A stretch of DNA of 56,398 bases from Planctomycetaceae bacterium (lineage in GTDB: Bacteria > Planctomycetota > Planctomycetia > Pirellulales > Pirellulaceae). A program made the position numbers and the translations under genes. Within the stretch, counting starts at the first letter, position 1, and each line of letters starts with the position of its first letter. Under the pieces are notes generated by a model that saw only the letters and a program-made list of their open reading frames with translations, was not told the origin of the DNA and searched no databases. Where the stretch lies: the NCBI GenBank assembly GCA_024642205.1, contig JAHEBQ010000003.1:1-56398 (forward strand), in the 5' to 3' direction. Positions 8,036-16,169 of the stretch are shown piece after piece.

Positions 8036-9124
8036 CTACCGACGTTCCGGATCGTTGATCGGCCGCAACGGACTGGCTGGCATGTAAATTGGCTCCAGAT
8101 GATTGGCCGGCACAACCGGACGGGCTTGAAGCTGTTGAATTCGCTGATCGAGAACCTTCAGTTCGGCCTGGAGCGTTTCCAATTCCTGCTCACGAGCCTG
8201 TTCCTCTTTCAGAGCATCCATCATACGTTGTACGTCTGTCCCCGAGAGCTTTGCCCGCTGCATCATCGTAAAACTCGCGAACTTCTTTTCCAGGGAAAAC
8301 AACGCCCGCATGATTGACTGGTCTGCATCGTTAAGTTTCGTCAACTCCCTGGAATTGCGGAACTGCGTTGCGTAGATTGGTTCCAGAAGAGATTTATCCT
8401 CTGCCGCAAATTTCGGCTGACCCTTCCTGGCGTGTTCCATCAGAATCTGTTTTAACGACTGTTGGTGAGACTGCTCGAGTTTCTCCTTTTCCACTCGGAG
8501 ATTCACGTCGGATTTTTCCACAACCATTTTCAACGCGGTCTGGATTGCCCGCTGTTGAGCCAACGGATTGTCTTTGCTGCCTTCGAGCGTCGTCTGCAAC
8601 AAAGTTGCGACTTGTTCGCAATACTGTTCCATTGACCGATCAACCGGGTTCGATTCAGGGACTGTCGGGCGTCGTGCATCGCATTCGCTCGCGCAGGTTT
8701 CACAACTGGACGTGTTGATCCCGCACAAGTCGCAATCGAAACACTCATGTTGAATCCGAATTTCGGGCGTGACGCTCAACATCAAAGCCGTGGAAACCGC
8801 CGAACCGTCACCGGTCGTCGGTTGATGGTATGCTGCGACTTTATACGGTGAATCCTTCGAATTGGAATTGAACGGCCGGGGCGCATTCAATTGGCACGTT
8901 CGGAACGTCGGTTCGTCGGTCTTGTTGGTCGTTCCATCAATCGCTTGACGGACCAGGGGGAGAAAAGGTTGAACCGACGGGAGACCTTGTTCCCGGTGGT
9001 GGAGCGAATCTCGTTGCTGGGTATCGCTTGGCGGAACCAAGTCGCTGGTTTGACCATCCGTTTGGCTGGACACCGTCAGCAGAACGATGGTGGCGAATAG
9101 AAATCCGTTCTTTACCGTGGACAT
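8036..9124 (-). CDS. secreted coiled-coil protein of unknown function
   Basis: I do not recognise the family. The 362-residue product has a signal peptide (MSTVKNGFLFATIVLLTVSS, cleavage near residue 25), a low-complexity polar stretch to about residue 125, and then a compact Cys-rich knuckle, CFDCDLCGINTSSCETC, that could bind metal or form disulfides. The rest is strongly helical and charged, with a predicted coiled coil near residues 285-345 (EEQAREQELETLQAELKVLD) and a Pro-rich C-terminus. A good ribosome-binding site, GAAGGAG, precedes the ATG at 9124. It probably sits in the periplasm or envelope. Confidence 0.7.
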   Translation of the reverse strand: MSTVKNGFLFATIVLLTVSSQTDGQTSDLVPPSDTQQRDSLHHREQGLPSVQPFLPLVRQAIDGTTNKTDEPTFRTCQLNAPRPFNSNSKDSPYKVAAYHQPTTGDGSAVSTALMLSVTPEIRIQHECFDCDLCGINTSSCETCASECDARRPTVPESNPVDRSMEQYCEQVATLLQTTLEGSKDNPLAQQRAIQTALKMVVEKSDVNLRVEKEKLEQSHQQSLKQILMEHARKGQPKFAAEDKSLLEPIYATQFRNSRELTKLNDADQSIMRALFSLEKKFASFTMMQRAKLSGTDVQRMMDALKEEQAREQELETLQAELKVLDQRIQQLQARPVVPANHLEPIYMPASPLRPINDPERR

Positions 9125-9411
9125 GCCTGACTCCTTCAGTACATCAAATTTTCAACAATCCCGATCCTGGGAATCCTTGTTGATAATCCAGACGCTGCTT
9201 TTCAACAATACGAATCTTGAAAGGGCCAAGAAACGCAGGTTATCGCAATCCCGCCCCAATCGGGTCCGTTGAGCAACGGTGGGTTAAAATGCTATCATTC
9301 GAAGAGGACGTTTCGTCAACGTTTGTTTTTTCGATCGAAAAAGTCGGATTTCGATCCTTTCGGAGTTTCCCAATTTGATCGAACATTAATCAACGAGAGC
9401 ACACCGCCGCC

Positions 9412-9681
9412 ATGTCGACCCGATTCGATCCCGATTTGATTTCCATGATTCGCTGTCCGATTACAAAGTCTCCCCTGTCGGCTGCTTCCAGGACTCTTAT
9501 CGAACAACTGAACCGGCAAATCGAATCCGGTACCCTGGTTAACCGCATTGGACAGACTGTCGAAATCAAGCTGGATGGCGGATTCATCAACGAGGATCAA
9601 TCATTGTTGCTTCCGGTCCGCGGCGGAATTGTCATCCTGGTTTCAGACCAGGCCATTGGCTTGAGTGGCGTCGTAATTTGA
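9412..9681 (+). CDS. Trm112-like (UPF0434/YcaR-type) protein
   Basis: A protein of 89 residues whose ends match the Trm112/YcaR fold: MIRCPITKSPL near the N-terminus and LLLPVRGGIVILV near the C-terminus. In the middle is a longer helical insert (TLIEQLNRQIESGTLVNRIGQ) than in enterobacterial YcaR. Only one of the usual zinc cysteines is visible (C15), so metal binding is doubtful, as in other UPF0434 members. Trm112 proteins usually stabilise methyltransferases, but no partner is adjacent. The HIT-family gene follows 54 bp downstream on the same strand. Confidence 0.8.
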   Translation: MSTRFDPDLISMIRCPITKSPLSAASRTLIEQLNRQIESGTLVNRIGQTVEIKLDGGFINEDQSLLLPVRGGIVILVSDQAIGLSGVVI

Positions 9682-9735
9682 ATTTTGGGAGTCGCGTTGG
9701 AAAACTCTGGCCCGGGCAGGTTTCAGGAGAAGAGC

Positions 9736-10086
9736 ATGAGTGACAAGAAAACGATTTTCAAGATGATCATCGACGGCGAGATTCCGGCGAACATCATCTA
9801 TCAGGACGATTTGTGCCTGGCTTTCCATGATGTTTCGCCACAGGCCCCCACGCATGTCTTGCTGATCCCGAAAAAGGAAGTTGTCAACGTGGCTGGGTTG
9901 ACGGAAGACGACTCGAGCCTTGCCGGGCACCTGTTATTGACGGCCGGCAGGATTGCACGGGAACTTGGAATCGAGGAGTCAGGATACCGTGTCGTGGCCA
10001 ACTGCGGACGCGATGGCGGTCAATCGGTTGACCATCTGCACTTGCATATTCTGGGGGGCCGGCCACTTCAATGGCCGCCGGGCTAA
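9736..10086 (+). CDS. HIT family (HinT-like) nucleotide hydrolase
   Basis: Small histidine-triad hydrolase of 116 residues, expected to cleave purine nucleoside phosphoramidates or related AMP conjugates in the cytoplasm. The start is ATG 9736, with CAGGAGAAGA just upstream. FKMIIDGEIPANIIYQDD and AFHDVSPQAPTHVLLIPKK are the usual N-terminal landmarks, and the triad HLHLHILGG is near the C-terminus, where the chain ends in the normal place (PLQWPPG). Probably co-transcribed with the Trm112-like gene; an intrinsic terminator follows. Confidence 0.92.
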   Translation: MSDKKTIFKMIIDGEIPANIIYQDDLCLAFHDVSPQAPTHVLLIPKKEVVNVAGLTEDDSSLAGHLLLTAGRIARELGIEESGYRVVANCGRDGGQSVDHLHLHILGGRPLQWPPG

Positions 10087-10096
10087 GCCGCACATC

Positions 10097-10129
10097 GCGT
10101 CGATTCGAGTTCCGACGCAGTTTTTCTTT
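10097..10129 (+). terminator. intrinsic terminator after the HIT gene
   Basis: GCGTCG (10097-10102) pairs with CGACGC (10113-10118) over a 10-base loop, followed by AG and TTTTTCTTT. It lies 11 bases after the HIT stop codon and 20 bases before the stop of the convergent lipoprotein gene. Confidence 0.6.
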
Positions 10130-10148
10130 GTGCGGATACGCAATAGCA

Positions 10149-10754
10149 CTAACGCCGAATTCGGTTGACTTGAATGTCCATGTTTCGTGTTGACGCGGAA
10201 CGTGTTAGTCCATCGGAAGCGGGAATTCCATGTGCCATCCGAACACCTCCAATGGAGTTACAACTCGCACAGCCGCAGCTGCCAGTAGTGCTACCGACGT
10301 CACCTTCACTCATGAATTCGCCGTCCACGTACCCGGAAGATTCGCACCCGCCATCGCAAATGACACTTCCACAACCACAACTCGCCGACGACTCAGCGCC
10401 ACTGCAGAATCGGCTTCCATACAGTGCACCCAGGAACGCGCCCGGCTGCCAACAGCCAATTCGATGTCCGCAAAACGGACGGGCCTTGATCGCGCCACCA
10501 GTCCACTGATCTCCACAACATGGATCCTGGCAATCTGGTGGTGTGCTCCGCCACTCGCCAACGTAAACTTCGCCACAACCGCTTCCGCAGGTCATGTTCC
10601 GTTTGATCTGTCGCAGTCCATCCAACGGTCCGCCAACTAGCCCTCCACGAACGATCGGTCCATTGCAATCATTACAGGCCATTGGAGCGCAGCAGCCAAT
10701 CGACATCATTGAAATGGCCAAACATGTTACGATTAAATAAAGCCGGATCATCAC
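10149..10754 (-). CDS. Cys-rich lipoprotein of unknown function
   Basis: 201 residues with a lipoprotein signal: MMIRLYLIVTCLAISMMSIG followed by Cys21 as the probable lipidated residue. The mature part has roughly 19 Cys, many in CxC, CC or CxxxC pairs (CGSGCGEVY, DCQDPCC, SCGCGSVIC, SCGCASC), together with much Gly and Ser, and lacks any catalytic motif. Such a composition suggests a disulfide- or metal-stabilised surface protein. A strong ribosome-binding site (GAGGGGCGAG) precedes the ATG at 10754. I know of no function; similar small Cys-rich lipoproteins are common in planctomycetes. Confidence 0.75.
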   Translation of the reverse strand: MMIRLYLIVTCLAISMMSIGCCAPMACNDCNGPIVRGGLVGGPLDGLRQIKRNMTCGSGCGEVYVGEWRSTPPDCQDPCCGDQWTGGAIKARPFCGHRIGCWQPGAFLGALYGSRFCSGAESSASCGCGSVICDGGCESSGYVDGEFMSEGDVGSTTGSCGCASCNSIGGVRMAHGIPASDGLTRSASTRNMDIQVNRIRR

Positions 10755-10873
10755 TCGCCCCTCGAAAAAACTACACGTACCAAGTGCACATTGAAAAGTT
10801 ATCGGTCGCCAAGGCTTGGCTAATCAAAAAAATCCTTACAATTGGAAAAGTTTCACCCCTTTTACATCTGACC

Positions 10874-11347
10874 ATGACTTTCATGCACACATCCATGCAA
10901 ACCCACAGACACTATCTCCTGATTGCAGGCTTGATTGCTTGCATGCTGACCGGCTGTGGCGACCCGATTCGTGCCAAAATCGTCGGAACCTGGACGATCG
11001 AACAAGCCGATAATGTCATGAGTCGCATCAGCCGACCGGACTCCGAGGCAGTTGATTCTCCCATCGGGAATGGACGCGACTCCCCTCCACCCAAAATGCT
11101 CATCTCTTTCTTGAAGAGCGGGCGGCTTGAGACTTCTACGCACATGGGTGAAGTGAATCAGGAAAAACAAGGCCAGTGGAAGTTGATTTCGTTTAACGAA
11201 ACCACCAACGCCATGAGGCTGTTGTGTGATATTCAGGATCAGGAAACCGAACACGAAATCGAATTTCTTGATCCGGATACCATTAAACTGGTGCCGCCCA
11301 ACATGGCCGGAACCACAATGAAAATAAGATTCAAACGCCAACATTGA
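10874..11347 (+). CDS. small lipoprotein with GTW-type beta domain
   Basis: 157 residues from ATG 10874; in-frame ATGs at 10883 and 10895 are also possible. The signal ends in a lipobox, ACMLTGC. The mature part begins AKIVGTWTIEQAD and continues with strands such as GQWKLISF and HEIEFLDPDTIKLVPP, the pattern of small lipocalin-like or META-like beta proteins that open with a G-T-W turn. Function is unknown. The next gene encodes a lipoprotein with the same opening (LMGIWLGSATL), suggesting a distant paralogue in one transcription unit. Confidence 0.7.
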   Translation: MTFMHTSMQTHRHYLLIAGLIACMLTGCGDPIRAKIVGTWTIEQADNVMSRISRPDSEAVDSPIGNGRDSPPPKMLISFLKSGRLETSTHMGEVNQEKQGQWKLISFNETTNAMRLLCDIQDQETEHEIEFLDPDTIKLVPPNMAGTTMKIRFKRQH

Positions 11348-11380
11348 ACGCAATCCGTTAGTGGTGAAAGGGAATTTACC

Positions 11381-12043
11381 ATGAGTAAGCCAGTATTTTT
11401 CTTCCAGCAGAACCTGGCTCGATTTCTGTTGGCCGTCTCAGGCATTGCGGTTTGTTTTACGATTGGATGTGCCAGGTCAGAATCACCCAACCCGGTTGCC
11501 CAAGGCGAATCGAAAATCGCGGTTTCACCAACTCAGGCAATACGACGGCACGAAATCACCGATCCGATTACGTCGAAAAACCTGATGGGCATTTGGCTGG
11601 GCAGCGCCACGCTGGACGAAGCCAAGTTTCGGAGCAAGCTGGATAACCTGACATCCGATCAACAGCAGCTCGCCCTCGCCAAAGCCACGAGTTTTCTTTC
11701 AACAGTGATGTCCGTCGAGTACAAGCGCGATGGCACGCTTGTCAATGATCTGGAGCTGATTTCAATCGATGGCCAGGTCTTGCGGGATGGTTCGACCGGG
11801 TCCTGGAAAGTCGTTGAATCCAAAGATGACGGGCTGGTGATCGAAACGCAGGAAACGCTTTCTGACGGCTCGGTTGCAACCGGTCATTCCTACCTGAAGT
11901 TCTTTGCCAACGGAAGCCGTTTTGTGGCGGCCGTCCCCGTCTGCGACGATCTCCTGGGATGCGATGCAATGCTGGTTTTTGACCGCCAGAAGTTACCCGA
12001 TGCCAGTCTTGCCGAGGGCGATTCAAATACGCAGAACAAATAA
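11381..12043 (+). CDS. lipoprotein of unknown function
   Basis: 220 residues with an N-terminal hydrophobic signal and lipobox FTIGC. The mature part opens LMGIWLGSATLDEAKF, then helical SDQQQLALAKATSFL, then beta strands: SVEYKRDGTLVNDLELI, GSWKVVES, GLVIETQETL. The strand order recalls the preceding lipoprotein, with a longer helical insert. AAAGGGAA precedes the ATG. It lies 33 bp after the previous gene on the same strand, so the two are likely an operon. No enzymatic motif is seen. Confidence 0.7.
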   Translation: MSKPVFFFQQNLARFLLAVSGIAVCFTIGCARSESPNPVAQGESKIAVSPTQAIRRHEITDPITSKNLMGIWLGSATLDEAKFRSKLDNLTSDQQQLALAKATSFLSTVMSVEYKRDGTLVNDLELISIDGQVLRDGSTGSWKVVESKDDGLVIETQETLSDGSVATGHSYLKFFANGSRFVAAVPVCDDLLGCDAMLVFDRQKLPDASLAEGDSNTQNK

Positions 12044-12239
12044 CACGTGCCCAACGGCAACCTTTCGACTGCCAAGAAACGCCACAGGTCGCGTCTTCAG
12101 TCGGCAATCGCGAACGTGCGCGGATGACGGCGTTACGGCTTCGTGGTCCGAAATACCACTTCCGCGCCGTTTTCAGCCTCATCTTCAAGTTCTCCGCGGC
12201 GTCCAATAGAATACGGGTTTCCCAATCAGCGAAACTCGA

Positions 12240-12734
12240 ATGTCTGACAACGCCTTGCCACCAATCATGTTGCTGCGGAGTTTCCTCACCGTGGGTTCGG
12301 GGTACGTGTTAAGTATCCTGTCGTTGATCGCGATCCTCGTCGTGTTGGGTTACGGGTTCTTTCCTCAATACGTGGAGTTTCAGGGGCTCGATGCACAGGC
12401 GCGGGATACGATCATGGAAACGAACCCTGAGTCGGCGATCCCGCCCATGATGTTTTGGTCCGTGGTGTTGCTTAACTCAATTGCCTGCATCGCGATTGGC
12501 TGGATGGTTATTCGAACGGCGCCTTTTGCTCCGTTTTCACACGCCGTTTTTTTGGCCGTGCTGATGTTCATCAATTATCTTCAATTGGTGATTGCCCAAC
12601 CTCAGAAGCAAAAGTCGATGACGATCGTTTTCATGATGGTATTTCCCGTTGCGGTTTTGATCGGAGCAAAACTGGCGATCGGCCGGCGTGATCCAGTGGA
12701 CGGCACAGATCCGCCACCTGCCGATTTGAGTTAG
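12240..12734 (+). CDS. small integral membrane protein of unknown function
   Basis: 164 residues with four predicted membrane helices: about residues 18-40 (YVLSILSLIAILVVLGYGFF), 72-92, 100-118 and 128-147. It has short cytoplasmic ends and a polar loop of about 30 residues after helix 1. No conserved charged residue in a membrane helix suggests transport. The C-terminal tail is Asp/Pro-rich. It sits 54 bp before trkH on the same strand, with two palindromes in the gap. Confidence 0.65.
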   Translation: MSDNALPPIMLLRSFLTVGSGYVLSILSLIAILVVLGYGFFPQYVEFQGLDAQARDTIMETNPESAIPPMMFWSVVLLNSIACIAIGWMVIRTAPFAPFSHAVFLAVLMFINYLQLVIAQPQKQKSMTIVFMMVFPVAVLIGAKLAIGRRDPVDGTDPPPADLS

Positions 12735-12743
12735 ACTCCGGTA

Positions 12744-12757
12744 CATGACGCGTCATG
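12744..12757. promoter_or_regulatory. 14-bp perfect palindrome upstream of trkH
   Basis: CATGACGCGTCATG is fully self-complementary and lies in the 54-bp gap before the TrkH-type gene. Together with a second palindrome whose centre is 29 bp further on, it could be an operator or processing site. Confidence 0.45.
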
Positions 12758-12773
12758 ATTTGAAGGCTTTCGT

Positions 12774-12785
12774 TAACCGCGGTTA
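12774..12785. promoter_or_regulatory. 12-bp perfect palindrome at the trkH start
   Basis: TAACCGCGGTTA ends three bases before the ATG of the TrkH-type gene and covers the place where a ribosome-binding site should be; no Shine-Dalgarno-like sequence is seen. It could be an operator, or a structure that controls translation. Confidence 0.45.
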
Positions 12786-12788
12786 CAC

Positions 12789-14657
12789 ATGAACTTTCGT
12801 CTCCTTTCCAAACTGCTCGGCATCCTCACGGTCTTGATTGGATGCTTCATGCTGTTCAGCCTGATCTGGGCCGATCCCGCCATTGGAGCGCATACCGATC
12901 CGGTCGTTGAAAGCAGTCGCCCGGAAACTGACGGCGTTTGGGGGCTGATTTACAGCGCGATCATTTGCTGGGTTCTGGGCGGATGGATGTTTCATTATGG
13001 ACGTGGAAGTGGAACCAAGATCTACCGCAAGGAAGCGATGGCAGTGGTCGGTTTGAGTTGGGTCCTGGCCACGGTTCTCGGTGCGATGCCCTACATTTTT
13101 AGCGGAACATTTCGTGGCCCCTCGGTCCGAGTCGTTAACGACGCGCCGTTGGTACTGGTGGCTGCCTCACGATGGAAGTTCTGGGAAGACTGGGAGCAGG
13201 CGAACACGGTAAGCTCTGACGAGTTAAAGGTGCTGCGGGCTGTCTCGACGGCAAATGCGCGGGGACTGACCGAGCGCGAGCTGATCGGCCACACCGATTT
13301 GAAAGATGCGCCGCAGGTTTTCCTGGAGCTCGAACAACGGTGGCCGTTCCAGAAATGGCTCGCTTCACCGGGTCAAGATCCAACGGCACCTGCCGATCGA
13401 GCCTCCAATTTTCGTCTGAACTGGGTTCGAATGGGCCTGGTCGATTCGCTGTTCGAGTCCCAGTCCGGATTCAGCACTACCGGAGCGACAGTAATCTGCG
13501 ATTTGGAAGATCCGCATTTGATTCCTCACTGTATTCTGTTTTGGCGCGCGAGCACCCATTTCCTGGGCGGGCTCGGAATTATCGTGCTGTTTGTCGTTTT
13601 GCTGGGCCAGGGCTCGTCGGGGAAGGCCCTGATGCGCGCCGAAATGCCTGGACCCACGCATGAAAGCTCCAGCGCGCGGATGCAACATACCGCTTGGCTG
13701 TTCGCCGCAATGTATGTTGGATTGAATTTCATCCTCGCCTTGATATTGACCTTTCTTGGGATGTCCGTGTTTGACGCCGTTTGCCATTCGTTTGCGACGA
13801 TGGCGACCGGAGGATTCAGTACCTACAACGCCAGCCTGGGACATTTTTTTGCCGCGAATCAAGGTCGCGCAATTGAATACGTGGTGATTGTTTTCATGAT
13901 CCTGGCTGGTGCCAATTTCTCACTGCTGTTTCTCGTGCTGATTGGTAATCCGCTTCAACTCTTCAAAGACATCGAGTTCAGGACCTACGTACTGATTATC
14001 GCATTGGCGACGGCAGCGATCCTGGTATTCGGGATATGGGCCGGTGATGCCGATTTCAGTTCACTGGAAAGTGGATTTCGTAACGGACTGTTTCAGGTGG
14101 TGTCGATCATGACGACGACCGGTTATGGGACGGCCGATTTCGATCAATGGAATAATTTCGGACGCGGTCTGTTGTTGGTGCTGATGTTCATTGGTGGCTG
14201 TGCTGGCAGTACCGGGGGCGGATTAAAAGTGATTCGACACGTCCTGTTTGTGAAAATCCTCCGGATGGAGATTGAAGGTTCGTTTCAACCGAAGGAAGTT
14301 CGTTTGTTGAAACTGGGCGGCAAACCGACCGACGATCAATCATTAAGGCATTCGATCCTGGTCTATTTTGGCGTGATCATTATCCTGTTTGTGTTCGGCT
14401 TCATGTTTGTGTTGTTGATCGAGCCGGATTTGACCTGGGGAGATGATCCCAGCAACAAACTGATCGATACCGCCAGTGCCGTGGCGGCGACGCTGAACAA
14501 TATCGGACCGGGACTCGGTGTCGTCGGTCCAACGCAGAATTACGCAAATTTCAGCTTTCTATCCAAGTCGCTGTTCATCTGGTTGATGACTCTCGGTCGG
14601 CTGGAGATCTTTCCGATTCTTGTGCTGTTTGCCCCCCGCTTCTGGCGCGACCAGTAA
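12789..14657 (+). CDS. TrkH/KtrB-type potassium transporter subunit with an inserted domain
   Basis: Membrane pore of a Trk/Ktr-type K+ uptake system, 622 residues. The four selectivity-filter repeats are recognisable: SGFSTTGATV, MATGGFSTYN, IMTTTGYGTADF and LNNIGPGLG. GGCAGSTGGGLKVIRH is the usual cytoplasmic loop and hinge. The first repeat is unusual. Between MPYIFSG (about residue 105) and VDSLFESQSG (from 218) lie about 110 residues where TrkH normally has about 20. Residues 142-185 of this insert (SSDELKVLRAV, then LTERELIGHTDL) read like a small helical, winged-helix-like bundle, on the outer side by family topology. No TrkA-like regulatory gene is in the window. Confidence 0.9.
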   Translation: MNFRLLSKLLGILTVLIGCFMLFSLIWADPAIGAHTDPVVESSRPETDGVWGLIYSAIICWVLGGWMFHYGRGSGTKIYRKEAMAVVGLSWVLATVLGAMPYIFSGTFRGPSVRVVNDAPLVLVAASRWKFWEDWEQANTVSSDELKVLRAVSTANARGLTERELIGHTDLKDAPQVFLELEQRWPFQKWLASPGQDPTAPADRASNFRLNWVRMGLVDSLFESQSGFSTTGATVICDLEDPHLIPHCILFWRASTHFLGGLGIIVLFVVLLGQGSSGKALMRAEMPGPTHESSSARMQHTAWLFAAMYVGLNFILALILTFLGMSVFDAVCHSFATMATGGFSTYNASLGHFFAANQGRAIEYVVIVFMILAGANFSLLFLVLIGNPLQLFKDIEFRTYVLIIALATAAILVFGIWAGDADFSSLESGFRNGLFQVVSIMTTTGYGTADFDQWNNFGRGLLLVLMFIGGCAGSTGGGLKVIRHVLFVKILRMEIEGSFQPKEVRLLKLGGKPTDDQSLRHSILVYFGVIIILFVFGFMFVLLIEPDLTWGDDPSNKLIDTASAVAATLNNIGPGLGVVGPTQNYANFSFLSKSLFIWLMTLGRLEIFPILVLFAPRFWRDQ

Positions 14658-14719
14658 GCGATGGAAGAGTAAAGCCCGACCGCCAGTCAAACGGCGCTCG
14701 ATTCGAATGGGCTCCGCCG

Positions 14720-16165
14720 TTAGGCCAGAAGATCCTTGAGGACGTTTCCATGAACGTCTGTCAACCGTACATCGCGCCCGGCGTATCGATAGGTCAGGCG
14801 TTCGTGGTCGAGACCCAGCTGGTACAGCACGGTTGCCCACAGGTCGTAAACGGTGCATGGGTTTTCGGTCACCCGGTAACCAAACTCGTCGGTCGCGCCG
14901 TAGGCAGTGCCCCCTTTGACGCCGCCTCCTGCCATCCAGATACTGAATCCGAAGGGATTGTGATCACGGCCATCGGAGCCCTGGGAAAACGGGGTCCTCC
15001 CAAACTCACCCGCCCAGATGATCAACGTTTCGTCCAACAGTCCGCGCTGCTTGAGGTCCCGGATCAACGCCGCGATGGGTTGATCAACCTGGTTGGCCAT
15101 TGCTCCGTGTCCTTTGGCCAGCGCCCCGTGTTGGTCCCACGGATTGGGGGACCCGCCTGCCCCAATCCCAACCGAGATACAACTCAACTCAATAAATCGG
15201 ACGCCCGACTCAACGAGCCGACGCGCCAACAGACACTGCCTTGCGTAAGCCGCTTTATCGGGTTGACTCGAATCCAGGCCGTACATCGTTTTCGTCGCCT
15301 CCGATTCGCCGGAAAGATCGCAAATTTCGGGCACGGCCGTTTGCATCTTGAACGCGGTCTCGTAGTTTCGGATGGCTGCGTCGATGCTCGAGTCGTTCGT
15401 CTGCGCATGAAACGTCTCGTCCAGCCGCCGAATCAAGTCAAGATGGGCACGCTGATCGGTTTTTTCCAACCCCGGTGCGATATTTCCAACGGCTGGTGTC
15501 CGGTCAGCCTGAATAATCGAACCTTGATGCTGGGCCGGCAAAAAACCATTACTGAATAATCCGATCCCGCCGTGGGGCGGGACGGCTCCGCCGCTCTGCA
15601 AGACCACGAAACCTGGCAGCGTTTGATTCTCCGTTCCCAGGCCATAGTTACACCATGCCCCGGCGCTCGGATGTCCGATGAACGGAAAACCGGTGTGCAT
15701 CGCGTAATTTCCCTGGGCATGTTCGTTGACAGAACTTGTCATGGAACGGATCACGGCCAGTTCGTCGGCGACCCCGCCAATTTCCGGAAACATCGAACTG
15801 ACCGGCAGACCCGACTCTCCCCATTGCTTGAACTCAAACGGCGAAGCCATGACGTTGCCGTTCTGGTTGAACTGGGTTCGCTCAATCTTGACCGGCATCG
15901 GTTTTCCATGGTCCAGCTTCAAGCGAGGTTTCGGATCGAAGGAATCCACATGTGAAACACCACCGGACATGTAACAGAAAATCACGTGTTTCGCGCGAGC
16001 CGGATGGTGAGTTACCGGCAACCGGTCTTCCAAATCTCGATTTCCCGCACGCTTCAGATTCGTCCCGTAACTCTGGTCCGACATCAATGCCTGCAAGGCA
16101 AGCAAGCCGAACCCGGTCGACGTTCGGGCGAGAACCTGCCGCCGGGTTAATTGCTGTTGATACAT
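14720..16165 (-). CDS. DUF1501 domain protein (sulfatase-fold)
   Basis: 481 residues with a Tat-like export signal ([21 protein letters not shown]). The family landmarks [38 protein letters not shown] and the closing [15 protein letters not shown] are intact. DUF1501 proteins have an alkaline-phosphatase/sulfatase-like fold and occur next to PSD1 cytochrome proteins throughout Planctomycetes. Their reaction is unknown. The start lies four bases after the stop of the upstream PSD1 gene, so translation is surely coupled. Confidence 0.92.
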   Translation of the reverse strand: MYQQQLTRRQVLARTSTGFGLLALQALMSDQSYGTNLKRAGNRDLEDRLPVTHHPARAKHVIFCYMSGGVSHVDSFDPKPRLKLDHGKPMPVKIERTQFNQNGNVMASPFEFKQWGESGLPVSSMFPEIGGVADELAVIRSMTSSVNEHAQGNYAMHTGFPFIGHPSAGAWCNYGLGTENQTLPGFVVLQSGGAVPPHGGIGLFSNGFLPAQHQGSIIQADRTPAVGNIAPGLEKTDQRAHLDLIRRLDETFHAQTNDSSIDAAIRNYETAFKMQTAVPEICDLSGESEATKTMYGLDSSQPDKAAYARQCLLARRLVESGVRFIELSCISVGIGAGGSPNPWDQHGALAKGHGAMANQVDQPIAALIRDLKQRGLLDETLIIWAGEFGRTPFSQGSDGRDHNPFGFSIWMAGGGVKGGTAYGATDEFGYRVTENPCTVYDLWATVLYQLGLDHERLTYRYAGRDVRLTDVHGNVLKDLLA

Positions 16166-16169
16166 GTAA

